Of a DNA stretch of 64,000 nucleotides, positions 54,714 to 63,218 are shown piece by piece (within the stretch, counting starts at the first letter, position 1; the number at the start of each line of letters is the position of its first letter). The translations under genes and the position numbers were made by a program. The notes beneath the pieces were generated by a model, which was not told the DNA's origin, made no database searches, and was given only the letters and a program-made list of their open reading frames with translations. Location of the stretch: NCBI RefSeq assembly GCF_029836165.1, contig NZ_JAOEBG010000003.1, forward strand, positions 62,001 to 126,000, in the 5' to 3' direction. The stretch comes from Pseudomonas sp. GD04091. Its GTDB lineage: Bacteria; Pseudomonadota; Gammaproteobacteria; Pseudomonadales; Pseudomonadaceae.

Positions 54714-54925
54714 TGGCCGAGCAGCGCCGTACCCAGCAGCACGACACCGTCGACGCCCTGTGCTGGCGGCACTACGGCCGCACAGCCGGCGTGGTCGAGG
54801 CCGTGCTCGATGCCAACCCTGGCCTGGCCGATCACGGCGCCGTGCTCCCGGCCGGCCTGCTGGTCACCCTGCCCGAACTCCAGACGGCAGCCCCTGAACG
54901 ACCGATGGTGAACCTATGGGACTGA
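54713..54925 (+). CDS. Phage tail protein X (P2 gpX family)
   Basis: Predicted protein of 70 residues with a LysM-like fold: DTVDALCWRHYGRTAGVVEA and NPGLADHGAVLPAGLLVTLP. It acts in tail assembly. The ATG at 54713 overlaps the previous stop; an in-frame GTG lies one codon earlier. Confidence 0.9.
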   Translation: MAEQRRTQQHDTVDALCWRHYGRTAGVVEAVLDANPGLADHGAVLPAGLLVTLPELQTAAPERPMVNLWD

Positions 54926-54958
54926 CCCGCGCGACCACCCAACCAAGGAAGGACCAAC

Positions 54959-55273
54959 ATGCCTGACCGTCCCGAAACCTGGGCCTTCTTGGCCTCCTGG
55001 CTCGAACACAACTGGCCCGGCCTGTATGCCGGGCTACTGGCGGCCCTCATCGCCGCGCTGCGGGTGATCTACGGCGGCGGGAAGATCCGCCAGCTGGTCA
55101 TCGAAGCGCCGCTGTGCGGGTTCGTCGCCCTCTCGGCCAGCCACGGGCTGTCGCTGATCGGCATCCCACTTACCGCCGCGCCCTTCTTCGGCGGCCTGAT
55201 CGGCCTGCTAGGCATCGAGTTTGTCCGGGCAGCCGCGAAGAAAACCTTCACCCGTAAGGAGAGGACCCTATGA
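54959..55273 (+). CDS. Phage holin, lambda-type class
   Basis: Predicted membrane protein of 104 residues with three hydrophobic segments (about 20-38, 48-70 and 72-92) and a basic tail (KKTFTRKERTL). It opens the inner membrane for the endolysin encoded next. AAGGAAGGA precedes the ATG. Confidence 0.85.
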   Translation: MPDRPETWAFLASWLEHNWPGLYAGLLAALIAALRVIYGGGKIRQLVIEAPLCGFVALSASHGLSLIGIPLTAAPFFGGLIGLLGIEFVRAAAKKTFTRKERTL

Positions 55274-56064
55274 CCCTTCGCCACGGCGACCGCTCCCAGG
55301 CGGTCCGCGACCTGCAACGCAAGCTCAACGACCACGGCGCAAAGCTGTCGGCCGACGGGATCTACGGTGACGCCACCGAGGCCGCCGTCCGTAACTACCA
55401 GCTCAAGACGGGCCTGGTCTCCGACGGCGTGGCGGGCTCCAAGACGCTGGCCAGCCTGCTGGGCGCCGACACCCAGAAACTGCTGAAGCACACCGACCTG
55501 GTGAAGGCCTCCGAACGCCTGGGCGTACCGGTGGCGGCCATCTACGCGCTGAACGAGGTCGAATCGAAGGGGCGCGGGTTCTTGGACAACGGCAAGCCGG
55601 TGATCCTGTTCGAGCGCCATGTCATGTACAAGCGCCTGCAGGCGCCCCGCGCCGACGAACTCGCGCGCCTGAACCCTGCCCTGGTCAATCCGAAGCCCGG
55701 CGGATACATCGGCGGTACCGCCGAGCATCAGCGCCTGGCCCAGGCCCGCCAGCTCGATGACACCGCCGCCCTGGAGTCGGCCAGCTGGGGCGCCTTCCAG
55801 ATCATGGGGTTCCACTGGGAGCGGCTCGGCTACACCAACGTGCAGGACTTCGTCGACCACATGGCGCGCAGCGAGCCCGAACACCTGGAGGCCTTCGTCC
55901 GCTTCATCGAGACCGACCCCACCCTCCACAAGGCCTTGAAGGCCCTGAAATGGGCCAAGGTCGCCGAGCTGTACAACGGCGCCGACTACAAGCGCAACCT
56001 GTACGACGTGAAGCTGGAGCGCGCCTTCGAGCGGCACCAGGACCGCGCGCTGGCGGTGGCCTGA
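55270..56064 (+). CDS. Phage endolysin: peptidoglycan-binding domain plus N-acetylmuramidase (DUF3380)
   Basis: Predicted protein of 264 residues. The N-terminal PG-binding domain (about 8-65) contains GIYGDATEAAVRNYQ; the muramidase domain starts near 80. The likely catalytic glutamate is E98 in NEVESKGRGF, and WGAFQIMGFHW is a family signature. It has no signal peptide, so it needs the holin. It differs from the P2 gpK lysozyme, a common module exchange. Confidence 0.93.
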   Translation: MTLRHGDRSQAVRDLQRKLNDHGAKLSADGIYGDATEAAVRNYQLKTGLVSDGVAGSKTLASLLGADTQKLLKHTDLVKASERLGVPVAAIYALNEVESKGRGFLDNGKPVILFERHVMYKRLQAPRADELARLNPALVNPKPGGYIGGTAEHQRLAQARQLDDTAALESASWGAFQIMGFHWERLGYTNVQDFVDHMARSEPEHLEAFVRFIETDPTLHKALKALKWAKVAELYNGADYKRNLYDVKLERAFERHQDRALAVA

Positions 56065-56528
56065 TGGACCTGCGCAGCGGCTTGCTTGCCCTCGCCCTGC
56101 TCACGGCCGGCGGCGCCGCATTGTGGGGTTGGGGCCAGCAGCACAAGGTGGCCACCGCCCAAGAGGCCAACAAACGGCTTGAGGAGCAGCTCGGCCACGC
56201 GCAGCAGGACCGCGACCAGAACCTGGCCACGGCCAACCAACTCAAATCCGAACTGGCGAACGAGCGTGCCAGCCAGGCCAAGCTGCTTGCCCTTCAAGGC
56301 GAGCTGCGCCAAGGCCTTGCCCAGCGCGAACGCGTGATCGAGACCCTCAAGCATGAAAACCAGCAACTTCGCGAATGGGCTGACCAGCCTCTGCCTGACG
56401 CTGCTCGCCGGCTGCGCGAGCGCCCCGCCCTCACCGGCGCCGACGCTTATCGTCAGTGGCTGTCCGGTAGTCGTCCCGTGCCAGCTCCCGGCGACAGCAC
56501 CGACCCGCAACGGCCAGCTACTCACTGA
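56064..56528 (+). CDS. Phage i-spanin (Rz/LysB-like)
   Basis: Predicted protein of 154 residues with one N-terminal membrane anchor (about 5-23) and a long periplasmic coiled coil rich in Gln, Glu and Ala. With the nested Rz1 lipoprotein it fuses inner and outer membranes at lysis. The ATG overlaps the endolysin stop. Confidence 0.88.
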   Translation: MDLRSGLLALALLTAGGAALWGWGQQHKVATAQEANKRLEEQLGHAQQDRDQNLATANQLKSELANERASQAKLLALQGELRQGLAQRERVIETLKHENQQLREWADQPLPDAARRLRERPALTGADAYRQWLSGSRPVPAPGDSTDPQRPATH

Positions 56529-56619
56529 CCAAGAGCGCACCGAACTGGCCTGGGCCGATTGCGCCGCCCAGGTCGACCGCGTCTATCAGCACCAGGTGAC
56601 ACATGAACAAGCCCGATAG
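56353..56619 (+). CDS. Phage o-spanin lipoprotein (Rz1/LysC-like), nested in Rz
   Basis: Predicted protein of 88 residues in another frame of the Rz gene, extending 91 bases past its stop. A signal peptide with lipobox LAGC places the lipidated Cys at residue 21, followed by a Pro-rich region (SAPPSPAP). This is a classical overlapping spanin pair. The internal start has no strong Shine-Dalgarno and may depend on Rz translation. Confidence 0.87.
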   Translation: MKTSNFANGLTSLCLTLLAGCASAPPSPAPTLIVSGCPVVVPCQLPATAPTRNGQLLTDQERTELAWADCAAQVDRVYQHQVTHEQAR

Positions 56620-57136
56620 CCTGCGCGAGCACCTGCTCGCCGCCGTTCCCGACCTCGCTCGCAACCCCGAACGACTGCTGATGTTCATCGACAGCGGCAA
56701 GGTCCGCTGCACCGCGTCCGTCAGCCTGTCGTTCGAGTACGCCTACACGCTGCAGATCATCCTGACCGACTTCGCCGGCCATCCCGACAGCGTAATGCTG
56801 CCGATTCTCGGCTGGCTGCGGGTCAACCAGTCCGAGCTGCTGGTAAACCTCGACAAGTCCGCCGAGGGGCTGACCTTCGAGGCCGATCTCCTCGACCGCA
56901 GCAAAGTCGACCTCAGCCTGACCCTGCCGCTGACAGAGCGGGTGGTGGTGAAGCGCCTTGCTGGCGGCGGTTTCGACGTGACCCACCCCGGCGAGCCGCA
57001 GTACGAACCCTACGAGGACCAGGGCGAGATTGCCCTCTATGCCAACGGCGAGCCGCTTGCATCCTGGCAACCGCCCGCCGCGCCCGACGGCATGGCCCTG
57101 GTCACCCCTCATCTGAAGTCACCACACCATGGCTGA
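56603..57136 (+). CDS. Phage tail completion protein R (P2 gpR family)
   Basis: Predicted protein of 177 residues. MNKPDSLREHLLAAVP then SFEYAYTLQIILTDF fit the family. It finishes the head-proximal end of the tail. It overlaps the Rz1 gene by 17 bases and the S gene by 8. Confidence 0.9.
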   Translation: MNKPDSLREHLLAAVPDLARNPERLLMFIDSGKVRCTASVSLSFEYAYTLQIILTDFAGHPDSVMLPILGWLRVNQSELLVNLDKSAEGLTFEADLLDRSKVDLSLTLPLTERVVVKRLAGGGFDVTHPGEPQYEPYEDQGEIALYANGEPLASWQPPAAPDGMALVTPHLKSPHHG

Positions 57137-57584
57137 CTTAGACGCCCTGGAGCACTGGGTCGGCCCACTGCTGCAACGCATAGAACCAGCCGCTCGAACC
57201 AAGCTGGCCAGGGCCGTCGCCAAGGACCTGCGCCGCAGCCAGCAACAGCGCGTGATTGCCCAGCGCAACCCAGACGGCTCACCCTACGCCCCGCGTAGAC
57301 CCCGACAGTTGAGAGGCAAAAAAGGCCGCGTGCGGCGCAAGGTGAAGATGTTCCAGAAGATGCGCACCGCCACCTACCTGAAAGCCCAGGGGGACGCCGC
57401 CGGCGCGTCGGTGGGCTTCGCCGGTCGGATTGCCAGGATCGCCAATGTCCACCAGAAAGGGCTGAAAGACCGTGTGGCCCGTGGTGGCGCGGTTGTTCAG
57501 TACGAACAGCGCGAGCTGCTGGGCTTCACCGATGCTGAAATCGACCACCTCCGCGACACCCTGCTGGCTCACCTGACCCTGTAA
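57129..57584 (+). CDS. Phage tail completion protein S (P2 gpS family)
   Basis: Predicted basic protein of 151 residues. RRSQQQRVIAQRNPDGSPYAPR and FAGRIARIANVHQKG are family signatures. The stop codon lies inside the next late-promoter element. Confidence 0.9.
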   Translation: MADLDALEHWVGPLLQRIEPAARTKLARAVAKDLRRSQQQRVIAQRNPDGSPYAPRRPRQLRGKKGRVRRKVKMFQKMRTATYLKAQGDAAGASVGFAGRIARIANVHQKGLKDRVARGGAVVQYEQRELLGFTDAEIDHLRDTLLAHLTL

Positions 57585-57598
57585 CGCCCTTCCCTACA
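57580..57598 (+). promoter_or_regulatory. Late-promoter activator site before gene V
   Basis: TGTA-N11-TACA, centred 57 bases before the V start codon, with an alternating CG run at 57617-57626. Same layout as before the terminase and sheath genes. Confidence 0.65.
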
Positions 57599-57645
57599 AG
57601 CCCACGCGAATGCACCCGCGCGCGCGTGGCGCGACCATCGCCGGC

Positions 57646-58215
57646 ATGAACATCGCCGACCTGAACCGCCTGCTGGAAAACCTGATCCGCTTTGGCACCA
57701 TCGCCGAGGTGCAGCACAAGCCGCCCCGGGTGAGGGTGAAAACCGGCGGCAACCTGACGACCTGGTTGCCCTGGATGGCCTGGCGGGCCGGCGCAGACCA
57801 GGAATGGGACCCTCCCACCGTGAACGAACAGGTGCTGCTGCTCTCCCCCAGCGGGCAGATGGCCAACGGCGTCGTCTTCACCGGCCTGTTCAGCGACGCC
57901 ATTCCTGCCAACGGCGACCGCCCAGGGCTGCACCGCCGCACCTACCGCGACGGCGCGGTGATCGAGTACGACAGTGTTGCCCACCACCTCAGCGCGACAC
58001 TGCCCGACGGCGGTACCACCAGCCTGACCAGCACGGGCGGCATCCACATCGTCGGCCCAATCACCCATGAGGGCGACTACACCCAGACCGGCAACCAGGT
58101 CGTCACCGGCACCGTCACGGTTTCCGTCGACGTCGTTGCGGCTGAAATCAGCCTGGTCAAGCACGTTCATGGCGGCGTCATGCCAGGGCCTGGGCAGACG
58201 GGAGTACCACAATGA
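57646..58215 (+). CDS. Phage baseplate assembly protein V (tail spike)
   Basis: Predicted protein of 189 residues. N-terminal OB-like domain (RFGTIAEVQH, RVKTGGNLTTWLPW) and C-terminal beta-helix ending VKHVHGGVMPGPGQTG, the apex His pattern that binds iron in P2 gpV. The ATG at 57646 has no visible Shine-Dalgarno. It is the first gene of the baseplate operon. Confidence 0.92.
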   Translation: MNIADLNRLLENLIRFGTIAEVQHKPPRVRVKTGGNLTTWLPWMAWRAGADQEWDPPTVNEQVLLLSPSGQMANGVVFTGLFSDAIPANGDRPGLHRRTYRDGAVIEYDSVAHHLSATLPDGGTTSLTSTGGIHIVGPITHEGDYTQTGNQVVTGTVTVSVDVVAAEISLVKHVHGGVMPGPGQTGVPQ

Positions 58216-58556
58216 ACCGTCGCAACGGGGCTGCCTTGAGCAAGCTCGAACACATCGCCCAGTCCATCGAGGACATTCTCACAACCCGCCTGGGCACACG
58301 CGTGGAGCGCCGCGAGTACGGCAGCTTGCTGCCCGAGCTGGTCGACCAGCCGCTCAATCCCGCCACCCGCCTGCGCCTGTACGCCGCGACTGCCATGGCG
58401 CTGATGCGCTGGGAACCGCGGATCAGCCTGGCCCAGGTCGAGCTGGTAGTCGGCGACCTCAGCGGCCGCGCTGAACTGAGCCTGACCGGCGTCCTGGTGG
58501 ACACCAACGAACCGTTCAACATCCGCACACCGTTGCAGCTTGGGGGCAGCGTATGA
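58212..58556 (+). CDS. Phage baseplate protein W (gp25-like)
   Basis: Predicted protein of 114 residues. IEDILTTRLGTRVERREYGS and AAATAMALMRWEPRI-like segments match the GPW/gp25 family of baseplate wedges. It overlaps V and J by 4 bases each. Confidence 0.92.
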   Translation: MNRRNGAALSKLEHIAQSIEDILTTRLGTRVERREYGSLLPELVDQPLNPATRLRLYAATAMALMRWEPRISLAQVELVVGDLSGRAELSLTGVLVDTNEPFNIRTPLQLGGSV

Positions 58557-59467
58557 ACACCTTTCTGCCCATCGACCTGGGCCAGTTGCCCGCGCCTGAT
58601 GTCGTCGAACAAATAGACTTCGAACAGATCCTCGCCGAGCGAAAGGCCTACATGGTCAGCCTCTGGCCTACGGATCAGCAGGCTGAGATTGCCGGACGCC
58701 TTGAACTTGAGTCCGAGCCGCTGACGAAGCTGTTGCAGGAGAATGCGTACCGGGAGCTGGTGTGGCGGCAACGCGTCAACGAAGCCTCGCTCGCCACACT
58801 GCTCGCCTACGCCAAGGGCGCCGACCTCGACCAGGTTGCGGGCAACTACAACGTCAAGCGGTTGATCATTCAGGCGGCCAATCCACAGGCGGTGCCGCCC
58901 GTGCCCCAAGTGCTGGAAAGCGATGACGCACTGCGCGAACGAGCGCAGATGGCGTTTGAAGGGCTGAGCACTGCCGGGCCGCGCAATGCCTACATTTTCC
59001 ACGCCCGCTCGGCGGCTGGCCGAGTGGCGGACGCTTCTGCCGACAGCCCGTCACCTGCGGTCGCGGTCGTCACCATCCAGGCCATCGACGGCGACGGCAG
59101 TGCCGATGCACATCTCCTGGACCTGGTGCGCAGCTACCTCAATGACGAGGATCGCCGGCCGGTGGCTGACCGCCTCACTGTTAACGGCGCTCAGGTGCTG
59201 CCATACCAGGTAACCGCCAAGCTGTACTTGCTTTCCCAGGGGCCAGAGGTCGAGCCGATCATCGCCGCCGCCGAGCAGAAACTGCGGGCCTACGTCAGCC
59301 AGCGCCGCCGCCTCGGCATGCAGGTTTCCGAATCGGCCATACACGCCGCATTGCACGTCGAGGGCGTGCGCAAAGTCGAGCTGATCGACTGGTCCGACAT
59401 CAACGCCACGCTGGCGCAGGCCCCCTTCTGCACGGACATCATGCTCACCCAGGGTGATTCCGCGTGA
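58553..59467 (+). CDS. Phage baseplate protein J
   Basis: Predicted protein of 304 residues of the baseplate J family. RNAYIFHARSAAGRVADASA and NDEDRRPVADRLTV are typical. It forms the baseplate wedge that triggers sheath contraction. Confidence 0.92.
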   Translation: MNTFLPIDLGQLPAPDVVEQIDFEQILAERKAYMVSLWPTDQQAEIAGRLELESEPLTKLLQENAYRELVWRQRVNEASLATLLAYAKGADLDQVAGNYNVKRLIIQAANPQAVPPVPQVLESDDALRERAQMAFEGLSTAGPRNAYIFHARSAAGRVADASADSPSPAVAVVTIQAIDGDGSADAHLLDLVRSYLNDEDRRPVADRLTVNGAQVLPYQVTAKLYLLSQGPEVEPIIAAAEQKLRAYVSQRRRLGMQVSESAIHAALHVEGVRKVELIDWSDINATLAQAPFCTDIMLTQGDSA

Positions 59468-60084
59468 TCCTGCTGCCAGGCAACGCCACAGCGCTTGAGC
59501 GTCAAGCCGCGCAAGCGCTGTCCCAGATCCAACGGGTGCCGGTACCGATACGCGACCTGCTCAGCCCCGAGCGTTGCCCCGTGCAGCTGCTGCCCTACCT
59601 GGCCTGGGCATTTTCCGTCGACCGCTGGGACAGCAGATGGCCGGAGGCCGCAAAGCGCCGTGCCATTCGCGCATCGTTCTTCATACACGCACGCAAGGGC
59701 ACCATCGGTGCGCTCCGACGCGTCGTCGAGCCGCTGGGCTACCTGATCGAGGTAGTCGAGTGGTTCAACACTGTGCCGGAGGGCGTACCAGGCACATTCG
59801 CGCTGAAAATTGGCGTGCTCGACACGGGCATCACAGATGAGATGTATCAGGAACTCGTCTGGCTGATCGACGACGCAAAGCCCCTGACCCGCCATCTGTC
59901 TGGCCTGGCCATCGTCCTGGCGACAACCGGCAGCGTGAAACTGGCGGCCACCGTCTACGAAGGCGACGAGATCGACGTCTACCCGCCAAGTTCCCGCGAC
60001 ATCGAAGTCACCGGCACCTTCGGCCACGCCGGCCGGGGCCACATCATCGAAACCCTGGACGTTTATCATGACCGACCAAAATAG
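59464..60084 (+). CDS. Phage tail protein I
   Basis: Predicted protein of 206 residues. The central WPEAAKRRAIRASFFIHARKG is the family hallmark. The start is GTG at 59464, overlapping the J stop (GTGA). It overlaps the fibre gene by 17 bases. It links fibre and baseplate. Confidence 0.9.
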   Translation: MILLPGNATALERQAAQALSQIQRVPVPIRDLLSPERCPVQLLPYLAWAFSVDRWDSRWPEAAKRRAIRASFFIHARKGTIGALRRVVEPLGYLIEVVEWFNTVPEGVPGTFALKIGVLDTGITDEMYQELVWLIDDAKPLTRHLSGLAIVLATTGSVKLAATVYEGDEIDVYPPSSRDIEVTGTFGHAGRGHIIETLDVYHDRPK

Positions 60085-61522
60085 CCAGTTCTTCGCGATT
60101 CTGACCGCGATCGGCGAAGCCAAGCAGGCGAATGCCGACGCCCTGGGCATTCCCTGGAAAATCTTCGCCATGGGCGTCGGCGATGCGAACGGGGCAGACC
60201 CGATCCCGCGCCGCGAGCAAACAATGCTGATCGGCGAGCGCCGCCGTGCGCCGCTAAATCAGCTCAAGGTTGACCCGGCCAACCCGAACATCATCATCGC
60301 GGAGCAGGTCATCCCGCCGGATGTTGGCGGCTGGTGGATCCGCGAGATCGGCCTCTACGACATCGACGGCGACCTGATCGCCGTAGCCAACTGCGCACCA
60401 AGCTTCAAGCCGCTGCTCAGCCAAGGCACTGGCAAGACCCAGGTAGTGCGGCTGAACTTGATCGTCACCAGCAGCGCGAACATCCAACTGAAAATTGACC
60501 CGTCCGTGGTGCTGGCGACCCGCGAATACGTTGATAGCGCAATCATTGCGGTGCTGCCGAAGGGCAAGGTTGCTGGCACCTATACCCAAGTGCGAATTGA
60601 TGAAAGAGGCATCGTTCAGGAAGGCAAAAATCCCACGAAGCTTCATGAGTATGGCATCGACGACGCACTGCCAATTAGGGGCGGAACACTGAAAGGCAAC
60701 CTGTTCCTCGATCAGGGATGGAGTGTGGCGGTCACGCCAGCAGACTCGGAAAGCTGGGCCGCGGGGGTGCATGTTGCTGACCCAGAGGGAACGATTTACG
60801 CGAGCCTTGGATTCTGGGGCAACAAGAAGCAAATGCGCTCTGCATACCTCGGACTCGGACCAACGGCCTGGGCGACCGGCAACGGCGTGCGCGTAACACC
60901 ACTCGGCGTCAATGTAACCGGCGCCCTGACTGCGAGTTTATCACCTGCAGCGGAGGTGCCATTCGCAACGATCAGCGGCCGCCCTGTGACCCTTGACGGC
61001 TACGGCGTGCCCCTCGCCAGTAAGGACGACGCCGAAGGGGGAACTGACAACGAAAAGCCCATGAGCGCGCTGCGGGTGCGGCAGGCGATCAGCAAGGTCC
61101 TGGTGCAAGCCACCGAAGCTGCTTTCGGCTGGTTGAAGATCGCGACCCAGGCGCAGATTGAGGCCGGTACTGATGACACAACGGCAATCACGCCCAAGAA
61201 AGCACGCTTCGGATTCCAGATCCTCAAGGGATCGAATGGCTACATCGTTCTGCCCAAGTGGCTCGGCGGGTTGATCATTCAATGGGGGGTGACCGCAGAC
61301 CTGCTGTCGGGAACCATCGGCTCGATAACCCACCGGTCGTACTTCCCGATCCAGTTCCCGAATGGTGCATTTACAGTCCTGCCTGTTCACGTCGGCACAT
61401 CGGAAGCAAGCAGTAGCGCGGTTGCTTTGAACCTGTTCGACGAGTCGAGCTTCCTCGCATCGTTCGAGAACAAACGGGCAGACCAGTCGGTCTCTTCGCG
61501 CTGGATCGCCATTGGGAGCTGA
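60068..61522 (+). CDS. Phage tail fibre protein (P2 gpH-like)
   Basis: Predicted protein of 484 residues. The baseplate-attachment domain covers about 1-160 (FFAILTAIGEAKQANADALG, GGWWIREIGLYDIDGDLIAV). A variable shaft follows, and the C-terminal receptor-binding tip ends near FPNGAFTVLPVH and SRWIAIGS. It is shorter than P2 gpH. From about 60580 the DNA becomes less GC-rich, consistent with exchange of the receptor-binding part. Confidence 0.88.
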   Translation: MTDQNSQFFAILTAIGEAKQANADALGIPWKIFAMGVGDANGADPIPRREQTMLIGERRRAPLNQLKVDPANPNIIIAEQVIPPDVGGWWIREIGLYDIDGDLIAVANCAPSFKPLLSQGTGKTQVVRLNLIVTSSANIQLKIDPSVVLATREYVDSAIIAVLPKGKVAGTYTQVRIDERGIVQEGKNPTKLHEYGIDDALPIRGGTLKGNLFLDQGWSVAVTPADSESWAAGVHVADPEGTIYASLGFWGNKKQMRSAYLGLGPTAWATGNGVRVTPLGVNVTGALTASLSPAAEVPFATISGRPVTLDGYGVPLASKDDAEGGTDNEKPMSALRVRQAISKVLVQATEAAFGWLKIATQAQIEAGTDDTTAITPKKARFGFQILKGSNGYIVLPKWLGGLIIQWGVTADLLSGTIGSITHRSYFPIQFPNGAFTVLPVHVGTSEASSSAVALNLFDESSFLASFENKRADQSVSSRWIAIGS

Positions 61523-61524
61523 GC

Positions 61525-61944
61525 ATGAAAAAGTACATTGAATTCGGCCAGGACGGGGCATTGAAGGCGCGCTTGATCGAAGGCATTCACACCATCACAA
61601 AGGCCGCAGTACTCGTCCCCGACGACTTGTGGCTGCAGACCATCAAGGAAACTGACGGGGTCTGGAAGATCGATTCTGCCGGCACCATCAGCAAGCACCC
61701 GCTTGTATCGGACTTCGACGCGCAGGCCGCTGAGCGGGCCTGGCGTGATACTGAGCTGACCCGGATCGCAGGGTTCCGTGATCGTCACCGCGACGAACTC
61801 GACATGCAACGACCCACCACATTCACCGCTGAGCAGTTCAGCGACCTACTTGGCTACATGCAGGCGCTGCGCGACTGGCCGACCTCGAACCTCTTTCCAG
61901 ACGCGCAGCAGCGCCCAGCAGCGCCGACGTTTCTGGACATGTAG
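61525..61944 (+). CDS. Phage tail fibre assembly chaperone
   Basis: Predicted protein of 139 residues. It starts MKKYIEFGQDG and has TAEQFSDLLGYMQALRDWP near the end, a common pattern of fibre chaperones of myophages and R-type pyocins. It starts 2 bases after the fibre stop and is matched to that fibre tip. Confidence 0.82.
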   Translation: MKKYIEFGQDGALKARLIEGIHTITKAAVLVPDDLWLQTIKETDGVWKIDSAGTISKHPLVSDFDAQAAERAWRDTELTRIAGFRDRHRDELDMQRPTTFTAEQFSDLLGYMQALRDWPTSNLFPDAQQRPAAPTFLDM

Positions 61945-61958
61945 GCAAGGGCTTTACA
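61940..61958 (+). promoter_or_regulatory. Late-promoter activator site before the sheath gene
   Basis: TGTA-N11-TACA overlaps the chaperone stop codon and is centred 83 bases before the sheath ATG, with an alternating CG run at 61982-61991. Confidence 0.65.
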
Positions 61959-62031
61959 GGGTGCTGCGCTCGCCGTGGCATCGCGCGCGCGGCAGCCTGT
62001 GCAGTGTCACCCCACTGCACAGGCACCTACC

Positions 62032-63204
62032 ATGGCCGACGAATACCATCACGGCGTCCGGGTCCTCGAAATCAACGAGGGCATCCGCCCAATCCGCACC
62101 GTCTCCACCGCCGTGGTCGGCCTTGTCTGCACCGCAGACGACGCCGATCCGGCTATGTTCCCCCTCGACACGCCCGTCCTGCTGACCAGCGTACAAGGCG
62201 CCATCGGCAAGGCCGGCGACACCGGCACGCTGGCCGCCAGCCTGCAGGCCATCGCCGACCAGACCCAACCTGCGACCGTCGTAGTGCGCGTGGCCAAGGG
62301 CGCGACCGACGCCGAGACCACCAGCAACCTGATCGGCACCACCACCGAAACCGGCAAGTACACCGGCATGAAAGCCCTGCTGGCCGCCAAGACCCGCCTC
62401 AAGGTCACCCCGCGCATCCTTGGTGTGCCAGGCCTCGACACTCTGCCGGTGGCCACCGCCCTGACCGCGATTGCCCAGCAGCTGCGCGGCTTCGCCTACG
62501 TCAGCGCGAGCGGCTGCAAGACCAAGGAAGAGGCCGTCGCCTACCGCGAGAACTTCGGCGCCCGTGAAACCATGGTCATCTGGCCGGACTTCGAGCAGTG
62601 GAGCACCGCCAGCAACGCCACCGTCACCGCGCCGGCCGTGGCCCGCGCCCTGGGCCTGCGCGCCAAGATCGACAAGGACACAGGCTGGCACAAGACCCTG
62701 TCGAACATCCCGGTCAACGGCGTGACCGGCATCAGCGCCGACGTGTTCTGGGACCTGCAGAACCCGGCGACCGACGCCAACTACCTCAACAGCAACGAGG
62801 TCACCACGCTGATCAACGCCGACGGCTTCCGCTTCTGGGGCAGCCGCACCTGCACCGAAGACCCGCTGTTCGCCTTCGAGAACTACACCCGCACCGCCCA
62901 GGTGCTGGCCGACACCATGGCCGAGGCGCACATGTGGGCGATGGACAAGCCCATACACCCGTCCCTGGTGCGCGACATCATCGAGGGCATCAACGCCAAG
63001 TTCCGCGAGCTGGTGGCCGGCGGCTACCTGATCGGCGGCAGTGCCTGGTACGACGAGGAAATCAACAGCGCCACCACCCTCAAGGCCGGCAAGCTCTACA
63101 TCGACTACGACTACACGCCGGTACCGCCGCTGGAGGACCTGACCCTCCGCCAGCGCATCACCGATCGATACCTGGCTGACTTCGCCAGCCGCATCAACAG
63201 CTGA
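62032..63204 (+). CDS. Phage tail sheath protein (P2 gpFI family)
   Basis: Predicted contractile sheath subunit of 390 residues starting MADEYHHGVRVLEI. It has GFAYVSASGCKTKEEAVAY and WGSRTCTEDPLFAFENYTR (read in parts), typical for the family. ATG 62032 was chosen because family similarity begins there; the frame before it is the promoter region. Confidence 0.94.
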   Translation: MADEYHHGVRVLEINEGIRPIRTVSTAVVGLVCTADDADPAMFPLDTPVLLTSVQGAIGKAGDTGTLAASLQAIADQTQPATVVVRVAKGATDAETTSNLIGTTTETGKYTGMKALLAAKTRLKVTPRILGVPGLDTLPVATALTAIAQQLRGFAYVSASGCKTKEEAVAYRENFGARETMVIWPDFEQWSTASNATVTAPAVARALGLRAKIDKDTGWHKTLSNIPVNGVTGISADVFWDLQNPATDANYLNSNEVTTLINADGFRFWGSRTCTEDPLFAFENYTRTAQVLADTMAEAHMWAMDKPIHPSLVRDIIEGINAKFRELVAGGYLIGGSAWYDEEINSATTLKAGKLYIDYDYTPVPPLEDLTLRQRITDRYLADFASRINS

Positions 63205-63218
63205 CGGAGACCGCCACA

